DNA from: Bryoerythrophyllum caledonicum
Lineage: Eukaryota > Streptophyta > Bryopsida > Pottiales > Pottiaceae
Assembly (NCBI GenBank): GCA_963971425.1
Contig: OZ020523.1
Location: 23,603,105-23,667,104, forward strand
Length of the DNA: 64,000 bases
Direction of reading: 5' to 3'
Position numbers and translations under genes: made by a program. Below, piece by piece: positions 11,667 through 22,622 of this stretch. The notes under the pieces are model-generated. The model searched no databases, was not told the DNA's origin, and saw nothing but the letters and a program-made list of their open reading frames with translations. How positions within the stretch are numbered: the stretch's first letter is position 1; each line of letters begins with the position of its first letter.

Positions 11667-11972
11667 CTAAATGACAACTTTGAATTTTGGTTTCATTACA
11701 AACCCAACAATGCGAAGTGAAACATAAATACATAGACCAGACTTACAAATCGAATTGCAAGCATCAAAATCACAAGAGTTCTCTAAAGTCATCATTTTGA
11801 AATGAGCAATCACCCACCCAATGATTACAAACAGCGCACACCAAAGAGACTTACGCTCATTGATGGCATGGGCGGATGCATAACCACGACCTTCTGCAAA
11901 CCATGGTACCTTGACGATATGCATCCCTATGGCTGCTTTCATCCACCAGATCGCATTAACGATAAAGGGCAA
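11667..11972 (-). CDS. Possible small membrane-protein ORF, uncertain
   Basis: A minus-strand frame of 101 codons contains a hydrophobic stretch (LWCALFVIIGWVIAHF). It lies between the small membrane-protein gene and the methylase gene. A strong donor-like GTAAGT occurs inside it near 11,850, so the real exon may be shorter, but no in-phase downstream exon is convincing. It could be a decayed paralogue of the 12.2-12.8 kb gene or chance. Confidence 0.2.
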   Translation of the reverse strand: MPFIVNAIWWMKAAIGMHIVKVPWFAEGRGYASAHAINERKSLWCALFVIIGWVIAHFKMMTLENSCDFDACNSICKSGLCIYVSLRIVGFVMKPKFKVVI

Positions 11973-12154
11973 TATGATATGGATTACTTTTGTTCAAATT
12001 ACATTCATTTATGGCAACATCAATGTCGCAATTCTATTTGCTCACTAGACTAGGCCAACAGTAGTTAATGTATCACCGATCTTATTATGTAGGATCAGGG
12101 TATCAAACTTGAGAGCTTAGCCTATTAGTGTAACGATACTTATCCTATGTAATT

Positions 12155-12771
12155 CTACTCCATCATGTTCTCTACATTGTGAAGCGCTTCATCGTCAAGC
12201 CCCTCATAAAATTCACAATACATGTGATATGATTTTTCATGGGTCCAAACCTCATCGGCTTCACTGAAGTGATCCTCATCATTCAAGGTGCCAGCGGATT
12301 TGTCCGATGAGACGTCTGATGGGACTGGCGCTCTTATATGAAGTCCCATATTCTGTCTCTCTCTCGGAACATCTCTAGTCCAAACTATAAAATATGTAAC
12401 AAAGACTGCCATAACCGCAACTAGTACAAGTGCCTCAGTTGACATCTCCACTAATATGTTAAAACTGAATGCTTTCTCTGGCTTCATCGGACTCTGGAAA
12501 AAGCACAAATGGCTGTAATTGTCATTTCTATATTCATATGAAACTAACAAATCTCTAGATGCAAATGTAGAAGTTAGAAATATTGCGTGTGGAAAAACGA
12601 TACCTCTTGAAATTGTCGCTCAGATGTAGCTAATCTTCGTCTGGAGTATGTCCTTGAGTAATAGTCACTTCCTGATTCATCCGCCTTTGGAGGTGTCCTC
12701 TCCTCACTCAAAGATCTCCCCACAGACTCTAGTAGTGCCTTTGCTCTTCTAACAGCTCTCGTCTCGACCAT
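12155..12771 (-). CDS. Two-exon gene for a small single-pass membrane protein
   Basis: Exon 1 is 12771-12604 (56 codons, phase 0) and exon 2 is 12493-12155. The splice sites (GAG|GTATCG and TTTTTCCAG|AGT) join in frame to give a 168-residue product. Exon 1 is basic and serine/arginine-rich (starts MVETRAVRRAKALLES). Exon 2 opens with a probable transmembrane helix (STEALVLVAVMAVFVTYFIVW) and ends with an acidic tail. I do not recognise a family. It reads in the same direction as the methylase gene and away from the transposase, and together they flank a 1.15-kb shared upstream region, so it may be the third protein of the module. Unlike its neighbours it shows no visible break. Confidence 0.55.
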
Positions 12772-13918
12772 AACTCAGGAACACATCATAAGAACTACTT
12801 GAAATGATTGTGAGAAGTACGTGACTTGACCAAACTTATAATGATGGGGAAGCGTCTTAGGACCGTCCGATTCTTCTAATTGGCTTAGTTGCCGTATTTA
12901 ATAATTGTTAGCTGTAACCATTCGAATTAAAGTAGGTCACATATTCGATCCTATGTATCCGCTGAAAAGTGATTTGCAAATTGGCTATTGTAATACCCTC
13001 ACATTGGATCTCAAACGCTTAGGCGGCTTGAGTAATTTTTAGGTATCTATTTGCATAATTTAAGAATACGAAGCCGTCAGAAAAGTATTCGCCTCTGACT
13101 CTAACAATTATGCTTTGTCCCAATTCTTGCTGGCGCACTATATACTGTAATGCACTTTTGGCCATTACTATCCAATTATACAGTCTGCTATGTAAAATAT
13201 ATAATTGACCTACGCCCTCGTATATCATATAAATTGTTATTAGTTATATAATTAACTTTTACCTTAATCATGACTTGTATAAGTTACATTAAGACATTTC
13301 CTTAGCATGTTGCCCTTCTCATTCCGATTATTATTTAAAGATAATTATTACATTATTTTAATTAATAATAATCCAGACTTATAATTATTATACATTATAT
13401 GATATATTTTATTTACTGTTCCATGGTCCAAGCATTTAATTGTCGTAATGTAACTGTTTAGTGATATATGTTCATAGCTGATGGTCGTTCTGTACAGAAC
13501 GCTATAAATCAAGTGACCTTAAACGTTTGCGTGTTTCAAGAATTTTAGAACCTTAAAGGCCCAATTTCGTTAAGGCACTCGTATTGCCCTTCAGGTTTGC
13601 ATCATCAGTGCCTTAAGCGAATCTGAAGGGCCACATTAGCTGTATATGTCAGCCATTCTGTGCCGAACGACGCTAATGGCTCTATTTTCGCAACAAAAAT
13701 TTTCGGCTAAAATATATGTCAGCCGTTCTGTGCCGAACAAGGCTGATGACTCTATTTTTGCTCAAATAAAGGTAACTATTATTCTGTTTTATTTGGCCAG
13801 ATCCCAACAACGAGTCTTCCATCAATTTTAAGATGGATCCCAATCTCTACATCATATATCGTACTAAGTATATAAGACATCAGTTCTAGTTGATTATACC
13901 ACTCTTTCTGATACAACC
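12772..13918. promoter_or_regulatory. Divergent intergenic region between the minus-strand genes and the transposase
   Basis: This 1.15-kb AT-rich region separates the start of the membrane-protein gene from the transposase ATG at 13919. It carries the palindrome at 13487-13500 (GTTCTGTACAGAAC), 13655-13668 and 13725-13738, the last two within a 70-bp direct duplication. A bidirectional promoter is the natural inference. I cannot point to a certain TATA box. A minus-strand open stretch at 13228-13019 has no recognisable product. Confidence 0.5.
13642..13763 (+). repeat. 70-bp direct duplication carrying the palindrome
   Basis: ATATGTCAGCC(A/G)TTCTGTGCCGAAC followed by a GCT(A/G)ATG(G/A)CTCTATTTT(C/T)GC tail occurs at about 13645 and again 70 bp downstream at about 13715. 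Both copies lie 180-280 bp upstream of the transposase start codon, so they are candidate promoter elements. Confidence 0.65.
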
Positions 13919-16900
13919 ATGGCTAGCCAAGTAGTATCGTTCAGGCTCTTGACTTCTTCGATTCCTTTCATTCTTCTTGTTGATGACACATGCTTTGTTA
14001 GTGTTGATGAGAGGTTGTTGTGTCTTAAGTTTCAGTTACATGAGACCTCTTTAATAGTGGAGAAGGAGGAGTTGGGAGCTGATGGAGTGGTTCTCAGGAC
14101 TATCTATCAGAAACCAGACCTTATAGATGGCAGGACAGCTTACACGCTTCGTGCAGGTAGCTATACTATCATAGGAGGGTTTCCCACTCTTGATATGTCT
14201 CAATCTTCTACTCTCACTCCTCGGTCTATAGCTATGTTTGAGCGACGAGGTCGTGATTATCTCAAGCGGGCATTACCAACTGTTAAAGAGTCTCCCGAGA
14301 ATACTATCAACTTGTTGAGTTCTGATGATGAAGATGATGATGATGACATAGCGATGCAGACATTTCATTTCAGTGCAGATGGAACAAGTGATCAGAAAGG
14401 ACTCATCAGTGAATCCTCTGACGCTATTGCTGACGACTCATTTGTGGTTTCTGAGACGCCTTCAAGGAATATAGTTTCAGAGTCCTTCTCTCAGGACACA
14501 CCATGCTCGGCATCTGTACAACGTGGAGTCAGTTGTCCAGTAGAATCTCAGACCTCTATGCCAGTAAAGTCGGAATCTACTGATGTGACTGCTTCAGTTG
14601 AGATCAAGTCTTCAAAACCGTCTGTGGCAGATACCACAGAGGCATCCACATTAAGCATCTACGACTTGATTGTTGCCCTTGGTAATCAAGGATCCTCGAA
14701 GAGTATTTTGAAATCTGCGGATTTGTCGTCCTTTTCCCATTTGAAGGTGAAGTACCTACCTGTTCAATACAATGGGAATGTCATTTTTGAGTTGCCACCT
14801 CTTCCTTGTGTCAAGGAAGGAGGAGCAGGAATGCTTGAAGGTATGGATCGACGAAGTGATGGGCATGCTTGGACGGAGATTGCAACAACCAACATCTCAT
14901 ATCGAAATTCGGAGCTCTCATTCAAGTACGTGAAGTGTTTAGGACATCTTCGATGTTTGAATCCTACATGTCCTCATCTGATCCGTAATGGCGACTATAA
15001 CGACATGTACTGGGAAGGTGCCACCCCTGAGATTTTGACACCTGGACCAACACCTCTTCTACCAAAGAGGTGTTCTGTCCTCTGCCAATTCTGCAGAGTT
15101 GCCCCCGCTTGTCTGAAGTTGTGCACGTGTAGGATGTTTTATATTGTTTCTAAAAATCCTTGCATGTCGAGGGCTGCTGTTCACATAGGAACACATGATC
15201 ATCCAGTCGCTAATGGAGAATATAGAGAGGCATTAGATCTAATCCGCGAGGAGATTCTGACCCAGGTGGCCCGGACACCAACTTCTAAGGTTTCGGCAAT
15301 AGGAATGGCAGTAGGTCGGGAGCTTCTACTCAAACGCCTCGTTGATGTGAGTGGCGACGGCCAGAAGCTTACGGAGGCAGAAATATCCCAGGTGTTTGAC
15401 AAATGGGCAAAGCTTAGCACTCCAAGCATCCGTAATATGATTGCAGAGGCTAGGCGCTTTTGTGGCGAGGGCGGATACATTGACAACATTCTGAAGTTGA
15501 AGAAGGCTTCAACTTACGATTATGTACATGATAGTGTTTTCCCGGGATAGGGGAGTGACTTAGTGTACCTATTCAAGATGTCGACTTGTGGCGTAGGAAG
15601 CGGTGTTGGTCTTGTGAAGAGAATGCAACCTGGAGGAGACCTTGAAAACGAGTGGGTCATGTTTGACCATGTCAAGAGAGTGAAGGAGTGGACGACCCTC
15701 GAGATCCATGTCTATGACCCTGATTATTGCAAGGTCATGACGATTGCGGTTTGTGACATGCAGTCCGAGACAACAGAAGCGCAAGAACGAATGTGGTTGT
15801 CAATGCTGAATGTTTTGGAAAAGCATGGGGTCACAAATGTGAACTTTAAAGGCTTCATGGCGGATTCGGCTCTAGCGAACTTCAATGCCGTGAGATCCTT
15901 ATTTGGATCAGGAAACCCCAAAGAGCCGATGGAAGGGAAGGAGCGTACATGCCAATTCCATTGGACAATGGCGTTAGATCGTCACACAAAGCAACTTATC
16001 AAGCTAGAGCTCCAACAAGTCTACTTGAAGTTGTGCCAAGATTATCAAAAATCTCGGAGCAAATCCGATGCTGATACTGCTTTGGCAGCCATCAAGGCTT
16101 GGTGGTTTTCATCTGGTCCAGTCGCTGAGAGCTCTTTAAAAGAGCTCCACGACTGGATAAATTTTTGGCATTTTCGCTACCATCAATGGGGCTCACACAT
16201 CTCTGAGGTATGAGTTCAAAATCCTAAATTCTATCTGATTTTGAAATCTGCTTCTTCAATTATGTAGAAGTTGGCGGTTTGCACATAAAACCTGTGATGT
16301 GATCTTGGATCAGCAAGGGTGTTCTGTATAGAACACCCTCTTCTCGTCCATTTTTGAGGTCCATGTTTTGGGAAGGTATATGGTGTTCTGTACAGAACAC
16401 CCTCTCCTCGTCCATTTTGGAGGTCCATGTTTTGGCCCCTTAGAGGGTGTTCTGTGCAGAACGTTGTGTTGCCTTTCTTTTCTCGTAAGCCATTTTGCAC
16501 GAGAAGAGGGTGTTCTATACAGATCACTCGGTTCTATGGAATCCAGTTGCTCCATATATTTGTCACTTGAGGGTGTTCTGTACAGAACACCCTCTTCTTG
16601 TGCATTCTAGATTTTCAGTTTTCTTTCTGCTGAATCAGTAGTTTTTCCTAGTCGATAGGGTGACATTCTTTTTAAGTTCATATATTATGGAAATGCATTT
16701 AAGTTTTAAAATGAAGAGTATTTATGCTTCTTAATGAATTTCGACTTTTACATTTTATCATCACTTTAGAGCATGATATATTTTCCACCCTCTATAGCAG
16801 TGTGTTAGCATACTGTGATAATAACATTAATATTATTGTATTTGATTGCAGTTTATCTCATTTGAAGAAGAGGCTTCTATGCCAACATGCAATTTGTCTG

Positions 16901-18333
16901 AGACGGTACATAACAAGTGGCTGCAAGCATCTGGGAATGATATGGTTGATCTTTACAACGCGACACTTGATGACTACTGCAGAGCCGCATTGCAGTCAAC
17001 ACAGTATCACAACTATCTCAAGGGGCGTCTTGGTGGACAAGGGCCATCTCGAAATGTGTTGGCGCTTCGTTTAGCTACTCGTAAGGGTAATCTTGTAAAA
17101 GTGGCTGAAATTGTTGGTCACATTTCAGGTGAGGCGGGTTTGAATTCTAGGTTGCCTCATCTTGAAGGTGAGAACGTTTTTGGTTCAGCAAAGAGGAAGT
17201 TAGATTTGGCTCCTGGAGATGATGATGATTCACATCGTCATGACCGAGTGAATTTTACTCTTCCCAAGCTGGGGAAAAATATGACGCCTGCACAGAGCCG
17301 CTCGTTCAAACAGAATTCCACCACAAGCAATCCTTCACTCACTGAAGGCTCTGTAGAAGGACGTGTGGTTACTCGCAACGGCCTTCCAATTTGTGAGACT
17401 CCTTGTTACAATCCCATGGACTGGCGGATTGAACGGATTTCACCCCAATCCAAGGACCAATGCAGAGGCTATAACAGTGAAGGCAAGAGATGCAATGCGG
17501 TGATGGCAAAGTATCGAAGGGCTACAGCTGCACCAACATTTACTGGCCTTCAAAGGAAATTCAAATCTCAAGATACGGAGCAGAAGCAGTTCTGGTTTTG
17601 TCCCTCCAAACTGGATACTTGCGTGATAGGGAGTCGATCCAAGTATGTTATGCATTATCCTACTGTTCCTAATGTCTGGCCTATTAAGCTTGGGACTAAT
17701 TTATCACAAACAGAGGTCGATGGATTGGAATCTGCAGGTTTCATACTGGAGGAGGATTTCCTTGCCCCATCTAAGGAGATTGAAGGTGGTAAGGAGGATG
17801 TCCATCCGGCAACGATGGAAAAAGGAAAGTCATCTGATGCCTTTCATTGGAACAATCCTATCTACGCTCCATCTGAGCCTGTTGATGGTCCCAGACCTCC
17901 AAAGTCATCAGGAGATTACCGTCCCACGATGAGAGATGGTAAGAAATTTAAGAATGTGTCTGAACCTTCACCTGAGCATGTTGCCAAATTTGTCAAATCA
18001 ATTACCACCGACTGCTCTGTGGTAAAATATGTGAAGGTTCCGTACCCAGGCTATGGAGTTGTTTACACTATCCACACTCCTGGTTCCATTGCCAAGAATC
18101 AACTTTATGAGGTTACCATTGGAGATTTTCCTGCCTGTACATGCCTTGATTTTATTACTATGAAGACTACAGCCCTTGGTCGTGGCCAGAAAAAGTGGAT
18201 CCTCTGCAAGCACCTTTATTGTCTTCTACAACGATACATGGGATGTACGGTGGACGATAAGTTTATTCACCGGCCAGCTTGGACATTCAATGAAGTTGGC
18301 ATGCTTTTAGACAGATGTACTTGGGAGATCTAA
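13919..18333 (+). pseudogene. MULE-like transposase with GCM/WRKY-like and SWIM fingers (in-frame TAG)
   Basis: Two exons, 13919-16207 and 16852-18333, join in phase 0 (TCTGAG|GTATGA; TTTGATTGCAG|TTT), giving about 1,256 codons. Order: a novel N-terminus, an acidic linker (~140-150), a Cys/His finger resembling FLYWCH/WRKY-GCM domains (CLGHLRCLNPTCPH to VHIGTHDHPV, ~340-430), a MULE-type catalytic core (GFMADSALANFNAVRSLFG then CQFHW, ~640-680), and a C-terminal SWIM finger (DFPACTCLDF then CKHLYCLL). Expected role: cut-and-paste DNA transposition in the nucleus. A TAG at 15548-15550 interrupts the frame just before the catalytic core, and the same frame resumes immediately, so this is a recent nonsense change, readthrough or a sequencing error. 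It is divergent from the methylase gene and shares palindrome motifs with it. Confidence 0.75.
16321..16588. repeat. 63-65-bp tandem palindrome repeats in the transposase intron
   Basis: Five palindromes start at 16321 (GTTCTGTATAGAAC), 16384 (GTTCTGTACAGAAC), 16449 (GTTCTGTGCAGAAC), 16512 (GTTCTATACAGATC) and 16575 (GTTCTGTACAGAAC), spaced 63, 65, 63 and 63 bp. Flanks such as ACCCTCTYCTCGTCCATTTT and GAGGTCCATGTTTTGG are also repeated. The array lies wholly within the 644-bp intron (16208-16851). Confidence 0.85.
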
Positions 18334-19920
18334 TTGCCCTTTTCATTTATAATAACCTTTATCTTGAGAGTACCCTAAGGATGCCTTAGTGCTATAAGTA
18401 TAGTGTTGGAATGTCTTAGAGAATGATGCGTATGTTTCATTTTCCATTCTAGTATTCATTGGCGATTAGTATGGATTTGATTGGATCTGTGCCATATAAA
18501 TAAGCATCCTTCATTGTTTATTGTAAGCCTTTTATAATCTATATATCTCCTTATTTACTGTTAGCCTCTTATAATCTATATATCTTCTTATTTTTTGTAA
18601 GCCTTTTATAATCTATGTATCTTATTTTATATCCTGTATATTCATGCCTACCACCTTTTTTGTGTACGCTTGGAAACCTGACCCTTGAAATAATGGATGA
18701 AAATCATTCGGAGCAAATTTTCAGTCATCGTTGAAGCAAATTTTCATTAGGTCGTATTTACTATAATTAAACAAACTTCATGAGCAATGAGCGTAAAAAG
18801 TACGCTCATGGCTTACAGCTCATTGCTCACTGCTTATGTCATAGCCTCCCTCCCCAGTGGTGATATGCTTATTACTCAATGATTTATGATTTGTGGTGTG
18901 TTCTACCATCAAATAAAAATGTAATGTCATTATTTCCATAAAAAAAAATCCTTACACTGTCACGACTAGGTTCTGTGTGGCAGGGTTTTTTTATTTATAT
19001 TTTTTTCATGTTTTGGAACATCATTCATCATGTTGGAGCCTATATTCATCCACATCTTAGATAAAATTCACTTACATTCATAAACTATTTTCATCTTGAT
19101 TAAGAGTTTTTTACCCACTAATTTATGTTTTAATGCAATTTATTTTATTCCGTTTTTTTCCCCCAAATTTTCCTCTTTTTAAAGGGCATTTATATACCAA
19201 AAATTTACCATAATGAGTTGAATCATGTAAAACTTGAAGGAGGTGCCCAATGGTCGCTAAAATGGCTAAAATTAGTTGAAAATCCATATTAAAAACCTAA
19301 CTATCACTACTCTAATAATGATATTTGGTGTTATCCATACTAACTTCTTTTGGTGAATATTTTTACCTAGTACAACAAACACGTCCATATTCGTAAGTGC
19401 AGAGTACCTTCATGACCACAGTTGATAAAAAAAAAATCATAAAAAAAGAAGTTATAGCATGTTTAAGATAATTAGTGTAACTTACTAAATATCATTATCA
19501 ATGTTGTACATAGAAAAAATGAAAAAAATTAATGTCCAATATTAAAATTATTTGGCCACCTTCAAAGATGATATCCACGGGTATCACAAAGATACACCAT
19601 GGATATTGCAAGATATCATCTAGGAATCTCCACATATTACAAGCTCGAATAGCTCACCTAATATTTCTCCTCTATTGATTTTGGAAATACCGATGGTGCC
19701 ATTTCCTGCAATTCTCTTTGTTCACATGACTCAATGTTCACATGACTCAATGTTCACATGACTCAGATGAAAGTCACATTATAACCACCGTCTAAATCTT
19801 GGGAGTTGTGACTGTTCAAAAATGTATGGTCATGACTGAGCCATAATCAACATCTTAAATGACACATTTCAGGCAACACTGTCTGTGTTTACAAAGACTA
19901 AATGAAGAGGAGATAGATTT
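18334..19920. other. AT-rich intergenic region with a 38-bp repeat
   Basis: Downstream of the transposase stop, three copies of a ~38-bp unit (GTAAGCCTTTTATAATCTAT and variants) lie at about 18515-18630. The remainder is AT-rich with homopolymer runs and a triplicated ATGTTCACATGACTCA at 19,725-19,762. I see no gene and no terminal inverted repeat that would mark the module boundary. Confidence 0.45.
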
Positions 19921-20726
19921 ATGGAAGTAGTGGACGTTTGCCAGAAATGTGTCAACTTGATGGAGTCCATCTACTGGTCGCAGTTGAAGACGCGTGCATA
20001 CCGCACACATTGTCATGACATCACGCTTGTGGTGTGCAAGCTGTGGCCCACGCTCGTGGAGGCGCTGCAGCAGCGCAACCCTAATTTGTGCGAAGTGCCC
20101 GGAGCCGAGTATGTTTTCCCCTCTTGCTGGTCAAAAGCCTCAAGCTTTTCTAACCCCTTTAAGGACAAGCCAACCCAATTTGGACGGCAATGCTATTTTC
20201 ACAGGACTGTCGGAATCAACCCTGCAATCCTCGTGTGTCCACATTCGCCTTTCCCAAATTGGTTTTGGTCAGTTGAATTGAATTGTGGTGGTGTAGAATT
20301 CAGCCGTACAGTTGGACTGGCCATAGCCGCCCGTTGTCTTCAAAGGGTTAACACAAAAGCTTGATGTGTGATTGCTTTCTTGTATCCAATGCTTTGCTTG
20401 TCATGTCAAAATGAAGGTCGCCACACTTCCTACTTTTATGTTAAAGAAGCTTCTTCAAGTGAAACCCTAAAGTGGCTCTATTTCTAATGAGAAATCTAAT
20501 TAATTCTTTTAGATTTAGGTCTTGAATTTTCAACTCTTTGTAAGATCATGGTTTTTTTGGGATAGGTAGGGAGGTGTTTGATGCTTTGAAAGCTCAGTTG
20601 GAGGCGGCGCTTGTGATAGTGAACAAATGTTGTGCCATGAGACAATTTGATAAACTAATTGACCAGGGCAACACCAAGCGCTTTCTCATTATGATTCGTG
20701 ATAATCTCTTCATGCGTTGTCGAGAG
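19921..20726 (+). pseudogene. Two-exon fragment of a helical N-terminal domain protein
   Basis: Exon 19921-20108 and exon 20570-20726 join in phase (GCCGA|GTATG; TAGGTAG|GGAGGTG) to give about 115 residues, from MEVVDVCQKCVNLMES to a donor-like CGAGAG|GTGTTC. The pattern (amphipathic helices; EVFDALKAQLEAALVIVNKCC) resembles the helical N-terminal domains found in front of some plant kinases and in MLKL/MCA-like proteins. That likeness is from memory of pattern only. No downstream exon is recognisable before the Tc1 element, so this is either a truncated gene or a relic. Confidence 0.35.
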
Positions 20727-21670
20727 GTGTTCTTTTTGAGCTTTGTCCAATAATTTCAAATATAATATCGAATATTGTCAATTAAATCCTAAACACCAAA
20801 TTAATATATAGAAATTTATATAATCTATAACGAAATAAAATTATGGTTCTTATAACATGACATGATCTTTAATACACATCTAGTAGAGAATTTCTAATAT
20901 TCTATAACCATTTTATTATAAATGAATGGTCAAAGTGAGTTGAAAAAAAGAACCTTTGCTCTAGGAGAGATATTTAATGGTTACAACTTACCTTTAAATG
21001 TGTTGATTTATAGCAGGCATTTGAATACACCACGCGCGTGTGTCCACCCAAGTTTCGAAAGAATGTATCATCCTTAGCAAATGAAAGACCTTGTTCTGCA
21101 AGCTCAGAAGGGAGTTCTACCAAAAGCCGCTTCCCTAATGATTTATAGTGAAGAAGGTGGTGCATGTGGGTATAGGTTTTCTAGAAGGAAATAACCAAAC
21201 ACTTATGCTAGCCTCCCTTTGCAACCTGGAATTATTCTATTTCTTTTAACCCCTCAAAGATCGGGCCTTATGCTTCACCAAAACCACCCCAAAACTGCCA
21301 CTTTGAGATGAGATATTATTAGACTTATTCAAAAAATGATCTACTATTTTCAACCGTTGGATCTTCAAGCTAACTACTATGAGAAGACTTGTGGTTTAGT
21401 AAGTCCTGCAATGACTTGGGGTTTAGAAAGTGGCCCTCTACTTAGGAAAGAAATTTTATTTTTTATGTAGAGAAATAATTGTTGGATCTAAAATCCAAAT
21501 AGGTAATAGAATTAGTATGACTTATGACATTTTTTCATAAAAGTAAAATCCTTAATTTCTATGCGTTTTTAAGTAAAAACAATGGAGGTTGCCAAGAACT
21601 TTACTTCACTACTACCCGCCTCACAAAAACCCAATAGTCAAGTTTACAATAGCACTATTCCTCTCTATTG
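20727..21670. other. Intergenic, with one exon-like minus-strand stretch
   Basis: On the minus strand 21165-20992 encodes about 58 residues (MHHLLHYKSLGKRLLVELP at the start) and ends with a strong donor (AAAG|GTAAG). I cannot link it to other exons or to a family. The rest shows nothing I can identify up to the TA that precedes the Tc1 element. Confidence 0.3.
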
Positions 21671-21672
21671 TA

Positions 21673-22622
21673 CAGTCGGGTGACATTCAAATTGGCATTT
21701 GGGCAATTCCAGGGATGGTGTCCCACACTGCTGCCAACTTTGACGCCCTCCATAGGGCTGAAAAATTGTTCTTTTACCCTGAAATTTTGGGAACATCATC
21801 ACCTCTATGTTGAAAACATGCATACCAAATTTCAAGTCCAGAGGACTTATAAAACAAAAGATATTAAAAATTAACCACCATGGGGTAGCTGTGAGAAAAG
21901 TTTCTCAACCGCCAACTTTGACACCATCCCAAGGATTGAGGAAATTTTTTTTGCCCATGGAATTTTTGGAGTGAGAACACCTTTATGTTGATTACATGTG
22001 TGGAAATTTTCAAGTCCAAAAAATGCACCAAAAAAATCACATCCCAAATCTACCAACATGTGTAATTGTGAGAAAAAATGGGAAAAACCATTTTACTACT
22101 TCCAACTTTGACACCCTCCCTAGGATTGAGGGTTTGTTATTTCAACATGAAATTTTTGACACATGGTAACCTTTATGTTAATAACATGTGGAAAAATTTT
22201 CAAGGCCAAAAAATGTATTCAAAAGAAGATATTCAAAATCTACTAACATGGGGGTTAGTTGTGAGAAAAGTTTCACAGCTGCCCACTTTGACACCCTCCC
22301 AAGAATTCAAAAAAATTTATTTGTCCATGAAATTTTGGGTATGAAGTCACCTTCACGTCAAATACAAGTGTGGAAAATTTCAAAATCCAAAAGATTTACA
22401 CAAAAAAACATATACCAAGTCTACCAACATGTATTGTTGTGACAAACAAAGGGGAAAGTTTACCACTACTTCCAACTTCAACACCCTTCCTAGGATTGAG
22501 TTTTTGTTGATACATAATGAAATTTTGGCCACAAGATCATCTCTATATTGGTAACATATGAGATAGATTTCAAAGCCAAAAGATGTATATACAAAAAAAA
22601 ATTATTCCATATCTACCAATGT
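21673..22622 (+). repeat. Left TIR, 950 bp, five alternating ~185-bp units
   Basis: After a 61-bp unique end, diverged units starting with CCAACTTTGAC (or a variant) begin at 21734, 21912, 22102, 22282 and 22472, at intervals of 178, 190, 180 and 190 bp. Units 1 and 3 end alike (GTGAGAAAAGTTTC...) and units 2 and 4 end alike (GGAAA...CCA/TACTACTT), so the array is a two-unit A-B-A-B-A higher-order repeat. Such subterminal repeats are plausible transposase-binding sites. Confidence 0.85.

Noticed and set aside
21589-22442. Several 60-90-codon ORFs in the Tc1 arms, repeated on the right side
   Set aside because: They are frames through the diverged subterminal repeats, mirrored by the inverted repeat, with no conserved product.
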